Part shown: positions 7,403 through 13,007 of the stretch, in pieces
How the letters are laid out: each line of letters starts with the position of its first letter
How positions within the stretch are numbered: the first letter of the stretch is position 1
Program-made: the position numbers and the translations under genes
Notes under the pieces: generated by a model
Told to the model about the DNA's origin: nothing
Database searches by the model: none
Seen by the model: only the letters and a program-made list of their open reading frames with translations
Assembly (NCBI GenBank): GCA_005789975.1
Contig: SXWC01000059.1
Coordinates: forward strand, 1-16,083
Direction of reading: 5' to 3'
Source of the DNA: Planctomycetaceae bacterium
GTDB taxonomy: Bacteria; Planctomycetota; Planctomycetia; Pirellulales; UBA1268
DNA: 16,083 nt

Positions 7403-7450
7403 GGGCGAACCGGGACGGGCGAAGCGGGGCGGGCGGGCGAAGCGGGGCGG
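7403..7450. repeat. GC-rich direct repeats in the divergent intergenic region
   Basis: GGGCGAAGCGGGGCGG occurs at 7417-7432 and again at 7435-7450, an 18-bp period. A shorter, diverged copy (GGGCGAACCGGGAC) precedes them at 7403-7416. They lie between the barrel gene and birA, upstream of the likely birA promoter. Confidence 0.8.
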
Positions 7451-7474
7451 CGACACGTGGGGCCGGCTGCGATC

Positions 7475-7480
7475 TAGAAT
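7475..7480 (+). promoter_or_regulatory. Possible birA -10 box
   Basis: TAGAAT, within GATCTAGAAT, with a weak -35 (GCGACA, 7450-7455) 19 bases earlier. The start point would be near 7487, upstream of a GGAG (7492-7495) that precedes the TTG at 7506. This supports TTG 7506 as the initiation codon of the biotin ligase gene. Confidence 0.35.
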
Positions 7481-7505
7481 CCGCCCACCCCGGAGATTGC
7501 CCACC

Positions 7506-8315
7506 TTGTCACCAACTCCTCCCCTCGTGACCGACGACATCGATCCGGAGCGACTCAAGCGGGCCTTGAGCCTGGCCTCGGTGGAGGTGCTCGCGGAGGC
7601 CTGCTCCACGATGGATCGGGCCCGGCAGCTCGCCGAGGATTCCGCCGAACCCCTGCCCGCCGCCGTCATCGCCGACCGGCAAACGCTCGGCCGCGGACGC
7701 CGCGGAGCCCGCTGGTGGCAGCCGCCCGGGAGCCTGGCCGTGAGTCTCGTGATCCAAGCCGCCGGGGGCCCCCGGCCGATCTGGTCGCTCGCCTGCGGCG
7801 TGGCGGTGGCCGAGGCGATCCGATCGCTCGAGCCGGGCGTCGCCGCCGTTGTCCGCTGGCCCAACGACATCGAGGTCGGCGGCCGCAAGCTCGCCGGCAT
7901 CCTCGTCGAGACGGCGGCCGCGGGGCGGACCATTTTCGGCATCGGAGTGAACACGACCGGGAGCATGCAGGCCGCGCCCGAAGGACTGCGGCACAGGCTC
8001 GTGACGCTTCCCGACCTCACGGGCCGGCCACTCCCGCGTCAGATCCTCCTCGAAGCGTTCGTCCCGCGGCTCCTGACGCTGCTCGCCGACCTCGAAGCCG
8101 ACCCCGGCAGACTGGCAGCCCGCTACCGTCCGCTCTGCGGCCTGGACGACACGTTCATCCGCGTGCACACGCCCGATGGCGTTCACGCCGGCACGTGCCG
8201 GGGCATCGCCGAAGACGGGTCGCTCGTGCTCGACACCGCCGCCGGCAGGGTGCTCATCCGCTCCGGAAGCCTCACGCCTCCGGGCGACGAGTGGCGCGGC
8301 GGCCCGCCGGGCTGA
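7506..8315 (+). CDS. birA: Biotin--[acetyl-CoA-carboxylase] ligase, catalytic domain only
   Basis: 269 residues if initiated at TTG 7506, the codon preceded by GGAG; GTG 7527 is an alternative. The enzyme activates biotin with ATP and attaches it to the biotin carrier protein of acyl-CoA carboxylases. Motifs in order: ADRQTLGRGRRGARW (57-70), the adenylate-binding loop; VRWPNDIEVGGRKLAGILVE (116-135) with the conserved Lys128; and FGIGVNT (144-150). A small SH3-like C-terminal domain (about 215-260) ends the protein. The N-terminal helix-turn-helix of Escherichia coli BirA is missing, so this is a monofunctional ligase and not a biotin repressor. An ATG at 7308 lies in the same frame, but the added part is low-complexity arginine/glycine sequence made of the intergenic repeats. 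The last 44 bases overlap the end of the methyltransferase gene on the other strand. Confidence 0.92.
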   Translation: MSPTPPLVTDDIDPERLKRALSLASVEVLAEACSTMDRARQLAEDSAEPLPAAVIADRQTLGRGRRGARWWQPPGSLAVSLVIQAAGGPRPIWSLACGVAVAEAIRSLEPGVAAVVRWPNDIEVGGRKLAGILVETAAAGRTIFGIGVNTTGSMQAAPEGLRHRLVTLPDLTGRPLPRQILLEAFVPRLLTLLADLEADPGRLAARYRPLCGLDDTFIRVHTPDGVHAGTCRGIAEDGSLVLDTAAGRVLIRSGSLTPPGDEWRGGPPG

Positions 8316-9375
8316 CACGACGGCCGGGACCCGCCCGCAAGGCGACCACGCAGATCTCGCGGCCGCCCGTCGAGAGCTGACGCGCCCGGGGCTCATAGCC
8401 CCAAGACCGGATCTCCGCCAGCCAGCCGGTGATCTCCGCAGCCCGTGACCAGTCGGGCAGTTTCAGGGTGGCGATGATGCCCCGCGGACGGCCCCCCCCT
8501 TCAACCACGACCCGGGCGAGGGCGGCCATCGTGCTGCGGGGGTCGATGTTCATGTCGGTCAAGAGCCAGTCGCAACCCTTGAACCGCTTCAGCTGCACCT
8601 CGCGGGCCCGCATCCGCCACTGCGTGAACCGGGGGTGGTTGGCCACGCGTTCATCGACGAGCGCCGCGTCCACACCGACCACCTCGAGCCCCGCCTCGAG
8701 CAGCCGCTGGCAGGCACCCCCCGGCGCGGCGCCAAGCTCGATCGCCCGCTCACCGGCCGCGAGCGTGAGGCCGAAGGTCGCAATCGCCTCGTCGAGCTTG
8801 AGCCAGGCCCGCGACACCTTGTCGGCGCCGAGATGGCCCGGGTAGACGCCGCCCGGCCACGTGCCCGCGGGCGTGACCGCGCGATGCCAGCCCACCCACC
8901 AGCGATCGGCCGAGTCGAGCACGCAGTCGAGGACCAGATCGCCTGGCCGCGCGACCGGATCGGGCAGCGTCCCGAGCCCACAGGCCTCGGCGACGAGTTC
9001 CCGGATGGCGGTGACGGGCAGGTCGCTCCGCGGATCGCGGGCCCAGACATGAACGTTGCTCCACGCGATAGCGGGCACGAGCCGTCCCACCCGGGCCGCA
9101 CACGCAGCGACGGAGTCGGCGGCCACCTGGCCGAACGACCGGACAACTCCGCGGGCGAAGACGAGATCGGGCGCGAAGTCGTCGGGGGGATCGAAACCGT
9201 CGGGGCCGATGCGAAACGTCACGGCACCCCGCCGCCACGCCCCCCGCGTGAAGCCCGGCAGCACCTCGGCCTGCCGCAGGGCCAGCGCGGCCTCCGCCCC
9301 GCCCTGGCAGGCACAGAGCAGAAAATCGCCCCGCGGCGAGGGAGCGGGAATCGGGGAATGTTCGGCAGCCGGCAT
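8272..9375 (-). CDS. FtsJ/RlmM-like SAM-dependent RNA 2'-O-methyltransferase
   Basis: 367 residues. The C-terminal half is a Rossmann-fold methyltransferase: SRAWLKLDEA (Lys193), SAM-binding AIELGAAPGGACQ (211-223), DWLLTDMNI (Asp274), IATLKLPDW (Lys305) and GGREICVV (Glu340). Together these give the K-D-K-E tetrad of FtsJ-type ribose 2'-O-methyltransferases. The N-terminal 180 residues, without obvious motifs, would correspond to the ferredoxin-like/THUMP RNA-binding part of RlmM, which methylates a cytidine in 23S rRNA. Overall size and order fit RlmM, but the target base is inferred only. The tail (349-367) is strongly basic and is coded in the region overlapping birA. The start ATG at 9375 has no Shine-Dalgarno sequence and lies 23 nt after a very strong hairpin, so its expression may depend on that leader. 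Confidence 0.82.
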   Translation of the reverse strand: MPAAEHSPIPAPSPRGDFLLCACQGGAEAALALRQAEVLPGFTRGAWRRGAVTFRIGPDGFDPPDDFAPDLVFARGVVRSFGQVAADSVAACAARVGRLVPAIAWSNVHVWARDPRSDLPVTAIRELVAEACGLGTLPDPVARPGDLVLDCVLDSADRWWVGWHRAVTPAGTWPGGVYPGHLGADKVSRAWLKLDEAIATFGLTLAAGERAIELGAAPGGACQRLLEAGLEVVGVDAALVDERVANHPRFTQWRMRAREVQLKRFKGCDWLLTDMNIDPRSTMAALARVVVEGGGRPRGIIATLKLPDWSRAAEITGWLAEIRSWGYEPRARQLSTGGREICVVALRAGPGRRVSPAGRRATRRPEA

Positions 9376-9398
9376 GGACCGATGGTACCAACGAAATT

Positions 9399-9434
9399 AG
9401 GCCGGCCCGGGCGCCCAAGGGCCCGGGCCGGCCT
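9399..9434 (-). terminator. Strong GC-rich hairpin, terminator or attenuator
   Basis: A perfect 14-bp stem (AGGCCGGCCCGGGC, 9399-9412, paired with 9421-9434) around an 8-nt loop. On the minus strand it is followed by AATTTCGTT, on the plus strand by TTCTCGTC, so both sides are moderately T-rich. It lies between the tiny lysine-rich frame and the methyltransferase start, both on the minus strand. It either ends the small transcript or sits in the leader of the methyltransferase mRNA. Confidence 0.6.
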
Positions 9435-9539
9435 TTCTCGTCTGAGCGTGGACGCTTCGATCACCGCTGCCGGGGGCGGAAACCGCCCGTCGGCCGCAGG
9501 TCGAAGCGAGGGGAGGCAGGCCGCTGGAAGCGACCCACC

Positions 9540-9559
9540 GGACCTCACGAATGAGGTCC
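9540..9559 (-). other. Hairpin with a UUCG loop after the tiny reading frame
   Basis: On the minus strand GGACCTCA-TTCG-TGAGGTCC forms an 8-bp perfect stem with a UUCG tetraloop, 56 nt behind the stop of the lysine-rich frame. There is no T-tract, so it looks like a stabilising 3' structure or a part of a leader fold, not a classical terminator. Confidence 0.5.
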
Positions 9560-9615
9560 CGGCGTCTCATCCGCGTCGAAATGATTCCCCGAAGGAAAAC
9601 ACTTCAACGGATGAT

Positions 9616-9681
9616 TCAGCCGTGGCCCTTCTTCTTCTTGGCGACCTTCTTCGTGGCAGCCTTCTTCTTCTTCTTCGCCAT
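9616..9681 (-). CDS. Tiny lysine-rich polypeptide (21 residues)
   Basis: The frame starts MAKKKKKAATKK and ends VAKKKKGHG before TGA. 11 of 21 residues are lysine, all coded AAG, and there is no acidic residue. The ATG at 9681 is preceded by AAGGAG with 8 bases between, one of the best ribosome binding sites in the window, and no other start codon exists in the open frame upstream (a stop lies at 9768-9766). A TTGACA box and two hairpins are found further upstream. The composition resembles the lysine/alanine tails of bacterial H1-like proteins, so binding to nucleic acid is possible; a leader peptide of the following methyltransferase gene is another option. I do not recognise it as a named protein. 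Confidence 0.5.
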   Translation of the reverse strand: MAKKKKKAATKKVAKKKKGHG

Positions 9682-9689
9682 GGTGATGG

Positions 9690-9695
9690 CTCCTT
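9690..9695 (-). promoter_or_regulatory. Ribosome binding site of the tiny lysine-rich frame
   Basis: AAGGAG on the minus strand, 8 bases before the ATG at 9681. It directly follows the stem GAGCATCC/GGATGCTC (9701-9708 with 9735-9742), so folding of that stem leaves the site free. Confidence 0.6.
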
Positions 9696-9818
9696 GCCGT
9701 GAGCATCCTGAAAGGTTCTCACATCCACTCCCCCGGATGCTCTCGGGAAGGGAGAGGACGACGTTTCAGCACGACGGAGATGGTGATTGCTCACCATCAA
9801 CCCCGCACCGATGGGAGA

Positions 9819-9848
9819 GTTGTGGTGGATGCACGTGAAAACTGTCAA
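9819..9848 (-). promoter_or_regulatory. Possible promoter of the tiny lysine-rich frame
   Basis: On the minus strand a perfect TTGACA (9848-9843) is followed after 18 bases by a weak CACAAC (9824-9819). The transcript would have a leader of about 130 nt with two inverted repeats: GATGGTGA-TTGC-TCACCATC (9779-9798) and GAGCATCC...GGATGCTC (9701-9742). Confidence 0.35.
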
Positions 9849-9858
9849 GAGAACTTCT

Positions 9859-9879
9859 GGAAAAAAATGCTTTTTTTCC
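9859..9879. repeat. Perfect AT-rich inverted repeat
   Basis: GGAAAAAAA-TGC-TTTTTTTCC: a 9-bp perfect stem with a 3-nt loop, made of seven A and seven T, directly upstream of the minus-strand TTGACA box. It is conspicuous in DNA of this GC content. It could be an A-tract bend or upstream promoter element, or a terminator for transcription from either side. Confidence 0.6.
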
Positions 9880-9966
9880 GCCGCTCGGTTCTGCCAGGTC
9901 GTGCGCGACGCGGCGGCGGCGGCGGCGCCGCGGCTGGCATGCGGTGTGTGTTCGCTCCGCACACGC

Positions 9967-9975
9967 TGGTATCAT
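9967..9975 (+). promoter_or_regulatory. Possible extended -10 promoter of the aminotransferase gene
   Basis: TGG-TATCAT is an extended -10 (TGn plus a 5/6 match) about 60 nt before the start codon. No good -35 is seen. It lies just after GTGTG...CACAC (9945-9964), an imperfect inverted repeat. Confidence 0.35.
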
Positions 9976-10034
9976 CGGGTGGTCACGTCCGTTTCCCCGC
10001 CCATCTGCCACACGAGATGCCACGAGCCGCCGCC

Positions 10035-11237
10035 ATGGAGTCGAAGAGCCTGCACACCGCCCGCCGCATGCGGGCCCTCGAGCCGTCGGCGACGCTCGCC
10101 ATGGCGGCCCGGGCCTCGGCGATGACCGCGGCCGGCATCGATGTCATCGATCTGTCGGTGGGCGAGCCCGACTTCCCGACACCCGCCCACATCTGCCGGG
10201 CGGCCGAGGAGGCGATCCGGTCCGGGAAGACGAAATACACGCCCGCCGCCGGCATCCCCCAGCTCCGCGCCGCGATCGCCGCCGACTATTCCCGCCGTAC
10301 CGGCCTGGCGGTCTCGGCCGCACAGGTCGTCGTCTCCAACGGCGCCAAACACTCGCTCCACAACGTGTTCACCGCGCTGCTCGACGAGGGGGACGAGGTG
10401 ATCGTGCCCACGCCCTACTGGGTGAGCTACGCCGAACTCATCAAGCTCGCCGGGGCCAGGCCCGTGCTCGTCGAGACGCGGATCGAGGACGATTTCAAGC
10501 TCTCCCCCGCGGCCCTGCGGGCGGCCCTCACGCCCAAATCGCGGATGCTCCTGCTCTGCTCGCCGAGCAACCCGACAGGAGTCGTCTATTCGGCCGAGGA
10601 ACTCGGGGCGCTGGCCGACGTCGCCATCGAGCACGACCTCGCCGTCGTTTCGGACGAGATCTACGACCAGCTCGTCTACGACGGCCGCACGAGCGTGTCG
10701 TTTCCCACGCTCCGCCCCGGGCTCGAGCAGCGGACGGTGGTGGTGGCGGGCGTGAGCAAGACCTATTCGCTGACCGGCTGGCGGATCGGCTGGACGATCG
10801 CGCCGGAGCCGCTCTCCAAGGCGTTCTCCAATCTTCAGAGCCAGGAGACGAGCAACCCCTCGAGCATCAGCCAACACGCCGCCGTGGCCGCGCTCACCGG
10901 CCCGCAGGAGTGCGTGGCGGAGATGTGCCGGGCCTTCGAGCGGCGACGCGACCTCGTGGTCAGCAGGCTCGCGGCGCTGCCGGGCATCCGGTTCCCGGAG
11001 ATCGGCGGCGCGTTCTATGCCTTCTTCGACATTCGCGAGTCGCTCGAGCGGATGCGGGCCGCCGGCATCGGCACCAGCACGGCCTGGTGCGAGGCGCTCC
11101 TCGAGCAGAAGCACGTGGCCCTCGTCGCGGGCAGCGCGTTCGGCGCCGAAGGCCATGTTCGCATGTCGTTCGCGGCCGCGGAGGAGAAGCTCGAAGCGGG
11201 CCTCGACCGGATTGCCTCGTTCCTCGACGCGGGCTGA
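10035..11237 (+). CDS. Pyridoxal-phosphate aminotransferase, aspartate aminotransferase type (class I)
   Basis: 400 residues, standard for subgroup Ib aspartate aminotransferases, which exchange amino groups between aspartate or related acids and 2-oxoglutarate in the cytoplasm. Visible are LSVGEPDFPTP (40-50), SNGAKHSLHN (101-110), TPYWVSY with Trp129, SPSNPTG with Asn179, SDEIYDQLVYDG with Asp207 and Tyr210, the Schiff-base lysine in VSKTYSLTGWRIGW (Lys242), and Arg377 near the end, which would hold the substrate carboxylate. All key residues are present. The start at 10035 (MESKSL) is preferred over the in-frame ATG at 10017 because a weak CGAG lies 8 bases before it; the frame is open even further upstream without family similarity. 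The cysteine desulfurase gene begins 16 nt after its stop, so the two are likely one operon. The exact substrate (aspartate, or also prephenate) cannot be told. Confidence 0.9.
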   Translation: MESKSLHTARRMRALEPSATLAMAARASAMTAAGIDVIDLSVGEPDFPTPAHICRAAEEAIRSGKTKYTPAAGIPQLRAAIAADYSRRTGLAVSAAQVVVSNGAKHSLHNVFTALLDEGDEVIVPTPYWVSYAELIKLAGARPVLVETRIEDDFKLSPAALRAALTPKSRMLLLCSPSNPTGVVYSAEELGALADVAIEHDLAVVSDEIYDQLVYDGRTSVSFPTLRPGLEQRTVVVAGVSKTYSLTGWRIGWTIAPEPLSKAFSNLQSQETSNPSSISQHAAVAALTGPQECVAEMCRAFERRRDLVVSRLAALPGIRFPEIGGAFYAFFDIRESLERMRAAGIGTSTAWCEALLEQKHVALVAGSAFGAEGHVRMSFAAAEEKLEAGLDRIASFLDAG

Positions 11238-11253
11238 CACGCAGCGCCACGCC

Positions 11254-12489
11254 ATGTCCGCCGACCCCCCATCGCCGCGCGGGGATGCCGTGTATCTCGA
11301 CCACGCGGCCGCCACGCCCATGCGGAGCGAGGTGGCCGCGGCGATGCAGGAGGCCGCGGACACCCTCTTCGCCAATCCCTCGAGCCCCCATGCCGCGGGT
11401 CGTCGGGCCCGCGCCGGGCTCGAGGACGCCCGCGAGCGGCTCCTCGCCGCCCTCGGCGGGACCACCTCTGGCCCGGAGCGGGACCGACTCGTCTTCACCA
11501 GCGGCGCCACCGAGGCCAACCGGCTCGGCATCGTCGGAACGGCTGCGGGGACTGCCGGGGGCGTGGCCTGGTCGGCCCGGGATCATTCGAGCGTCGCCGC
11601 CGCGGCCTGTCATCTCGTGGGGGTGGGGTGGAAGGCGACCACGCTCGAACTCGATCACCTCGGCTCGGTGGCCCGGGCCGCCGGGCGGTTCGTGGAGTCG
11701 CTGCCCGCCGCGGGCCGGGGCCTGCTCTGCGTGACCCCTGTGTGCGGCCAGACCGGCATCCGCGACCATCTCGAACAGCTCCCCGACTGGATGGCCAAGC
11801 GCCCAGAGCTGCTCGTCCACGCCGACGCGACGCAGGCGGTTGCCTGGGACGAGATCGTGATCCGTGACCTCGCCGCGACGACCATCGCCTTCGCGCCGCA
11901 CAAGTTCGGTGGCCCACGGGGCATCGGCGGCCTCGTGGTGCGGGGTGGGGCGGCGCTCGAGCCGCTCCTGCCGGGGCCGCAGGAACTGGGGCTGCGGGGC
12001 GGCACGGAGCCGGTCGTGCTCGCGGTGGGTTTCGCCCGGGCTGTTGAACTGGCCGTGGCGGAGCGGGTCGAGACGGCCCGGCGGGTCGCGCGGCTGCGGG
12101 ATCTCTTCGAGGCCCGCCTCGCGACGGCTGCCGGCGCCGCCGGACTCGAGCTTTGCGTGGTCGGAGCGACGTCTGATCGAGCGGCACACATCTCGACCGT
12201 CGCCATCGCCGGCTGCGACCGGCAGATGGTGGTGATGGCCGCCGATCTGGCGGGCGTCTGCCTGGCGACCGGCACGGCATGCGCCAGCGGGTCCAGCGAG
12301 CCGAGCCCGGCCATCGCGGCGCTCGGTGTGCCGGCGTGGATTCCGCACACCGCCGTGCGGGTCAGCTTCGGGAAAAACACCTCGGAGACCGACGTGCTCG
12401 TCGCGACCGAGCGGCTCGTTGCCGCGTTCCGCGGGATCGCGGCGGGACATCCTCAGTCGCGGGGGCCCGGCGAGATGCCCCCGGCATGA
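11254..12489 (+). CDS. Cysteine desulfurase (NifS/IscS-like)
   Basis: 411 residues. The enzyme takes sulfur from cysteine as a persulfide for Fe-S clusters, thio-modified tRNA and cofactors. The class V aminotransferase marks are intact: YLDHAAATP (14-22), ATEANR (85-90), catalytic His111 in ARDHSSV, HADATQAV (Asp191, Gln194), the PLP lysine in FAPHKFGG (Lys217), and the active-site cysteine loop GTACASGSSEPS with Cys343. The long ASGSSEPS loop resembles the IscS/NifS group more than SufS. There is no IscU, SufBCD or tRNA-thiolation gene beside it, so the acceptor is unknown. The C-terminus after about residue 398 is short, proline-rich and probably disordered. It follows the aminotransferase by 16 nt. 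The ATG at 11254 fits the family start, although no clear ribosome binding site is present. Confidence 0.92.
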   Translation: MSADPPSPRGDAVYLDHAAATPMRSEVAAAMQEAADTLFANPSSPHAAGRRARAGLEDARERLLAALGGTTSGPERDRLVFTSGATEANRLGIVGTAAGTAGGVAWSARDHSSVAAAACHLVGVGWKATTLELDHLGSVARAAGRFVESLPAAGRGLLCVTPVCGQTGIRDHLEQLPDWMAKRPELLVHADATQAVAWDEIVIRDLAATTIAFAPHKFGGPRGIGGLVVRGGAALEPLLPGPQELGLRGGTEPVVLAVGFARAVELAVAERVETARRVARLRDLFEARLATAAGAAGLELCVVGATSDRAAHISTVAIAGCDRQMVVMAADLAGVCLATGTACASGSSEPSPAIAALGVPAWIPHTAVRVSFGKNTSETDVLVATERLVAAFRGIAAGHPQSRGPGEMPPA

Positions 12490-12491
12490 TC

Positions 12492-12546
12492 GTGTCGGTT
12501 CGCTGTTGGTGAGGTGCCCCGAGGCGGCCGGTCGCCGAACCGACAC
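12492..12546. repeat. 11-bp inverted repeat behind the cysteine desulfurase
   Basis: GTGTCGGTTCG (12492-12502) and CGAACCGACAC (12536-12546) are exact reverse complements separated by 33 nt. The stem starts 3 nt after the stop codon and could form a 3' mRNA structure or terminator-like fold; no T-tract follows. Confidence 0.6.
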
Positions 12547-12951
12547 AACGACCCGCTGCTCGGCCACCCGGGAGCCGACCGGCACCGACGGGTCAACCGG
12601 CACGTTGTGGCAACCGATCGCCCCGCGAATCACCCCCCGCGGGCATCTTCGTCACAGTGAACCGGCAACCATTCGACAGTCCATCAACATCGTGTGCTCA
12701 TTCGCCGCCCGGAAGGAAATCCCCGCTTTTCCCGGATGAATGCCCCTTTTCAGCCGCTGACCGAGGCCCGGGGCAGATGCCTCTGGATGGTCTGCTCGAG
12801 GGTGGTCCTCTTCCTAGGCCTGACTGTTGTTCACTGTTGTTTCCTTTCATTCCTTTTCAAGGGAGAAAACACCCGGGGGCCGATCGGCCGGGGCGGCGGC
12901 TCCCTCCCGGCAACGCCCGGCCGGGGGCATTTCAGCGGGTCATTTTTCGGG

Positions 12952-12957
12952 TAGAGT
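12952..12957 (+). promoter_or_regulatory. Possible dnaN -10 box
   Basis: TAGAGT in CGGGTAGAGTAAGG, about 50 nt before the dnaN start, with a weak TTTCAG (12930-12935) 16 bases earlier. It resembles the TAGAAT boxes proposed before birA and the fur-family gene. Confidence 0.3.
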
Positions 12958-13007
12958 AAGGGGCTTCGGGATGAGCCTTGCGTACCGGGAAAGGATCGAG
13001 ATCGCCG

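Larger units (their letters stand above)
9376..10034. other. Gene-poor region between methyltransferase and aminotransferase
   Basis: About 660 nt, divergent on both sides, whose only candidate gene is the 21-codon frame. It has an unusual density of inverted repeats (9399-9434, 9540-9559, 9701-9742, 9779-9798, 9859-9879) and a CGG-type trinucleotide run near 9908-9930. No tRNA-like T-loop or known RNA was recognised. Confidence 0.6.
12490..13007. other. Intergenic region upstream of dnaN
   Basis: About 520 nt without a convincing gene. It contains an 11-bp inverted repeat (12492-12502/12536-12546), a small GC hairpin (CCCGCG 12622-12627 / CGCGGG 12638-12643), an AT-richer tract (about 12821-12866) with the direct repeat ACTGTTGTT at 12823 and 12833, and the palindrome GGCCGATCGGCC (12878-12889). 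No standard DnaA box (TTATCCACA type) was found on either strand. A 72-codon frame with a hydrophobic segment at 12736-12954 lacks a ribosome binding site. Confidence 0.6.

Noticed and set aside
7308..7505. N-terminal extension of the biotin ligase from the ATG at 7308
   Set aside because: The added residues are low-complexity arginine/glycine sequence derived from intergenic repeats and do not form the helix-turn-helix of bifunctional BirA.
5515..7530. Plus-strand open frame of about 670 codons across the two barrel genes
   Set aside because: Composition is arginine- and glycine-rich without domains; the minus-strand genes have signal peptides and mutual homology.
9551..9838. Plus-strand frame of 95 codons with a phenylalanine-rich stretch that looks like a membrane segment
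   Set aside because: It is the antisense of the AAG lysine runs; it has no ribosome binding site, whereas the minus-strand frame has a strong one.
9972..11531. Minus-strand open frame of about 520 codons opposite the aminotransferase
   Set aside because: Antisense shadow; the plus strand carries a full set of PLP-enzyme motifs.
12736..12954. 72-codon frame with a hydrophobic segment upstream of dnaN
   Set aside because: No ribosome binding site near the ATG (the only GGAAGGA is over 20 nt away) and the downstream half is glycine/arginine low complexity; not enough to call a small membrane protein.
12490..13007. Replication origin with DnaA boxes
   Set aside because: No TTATCCACA-type box on either strand; only suggestive context, so not annotated as an origin.
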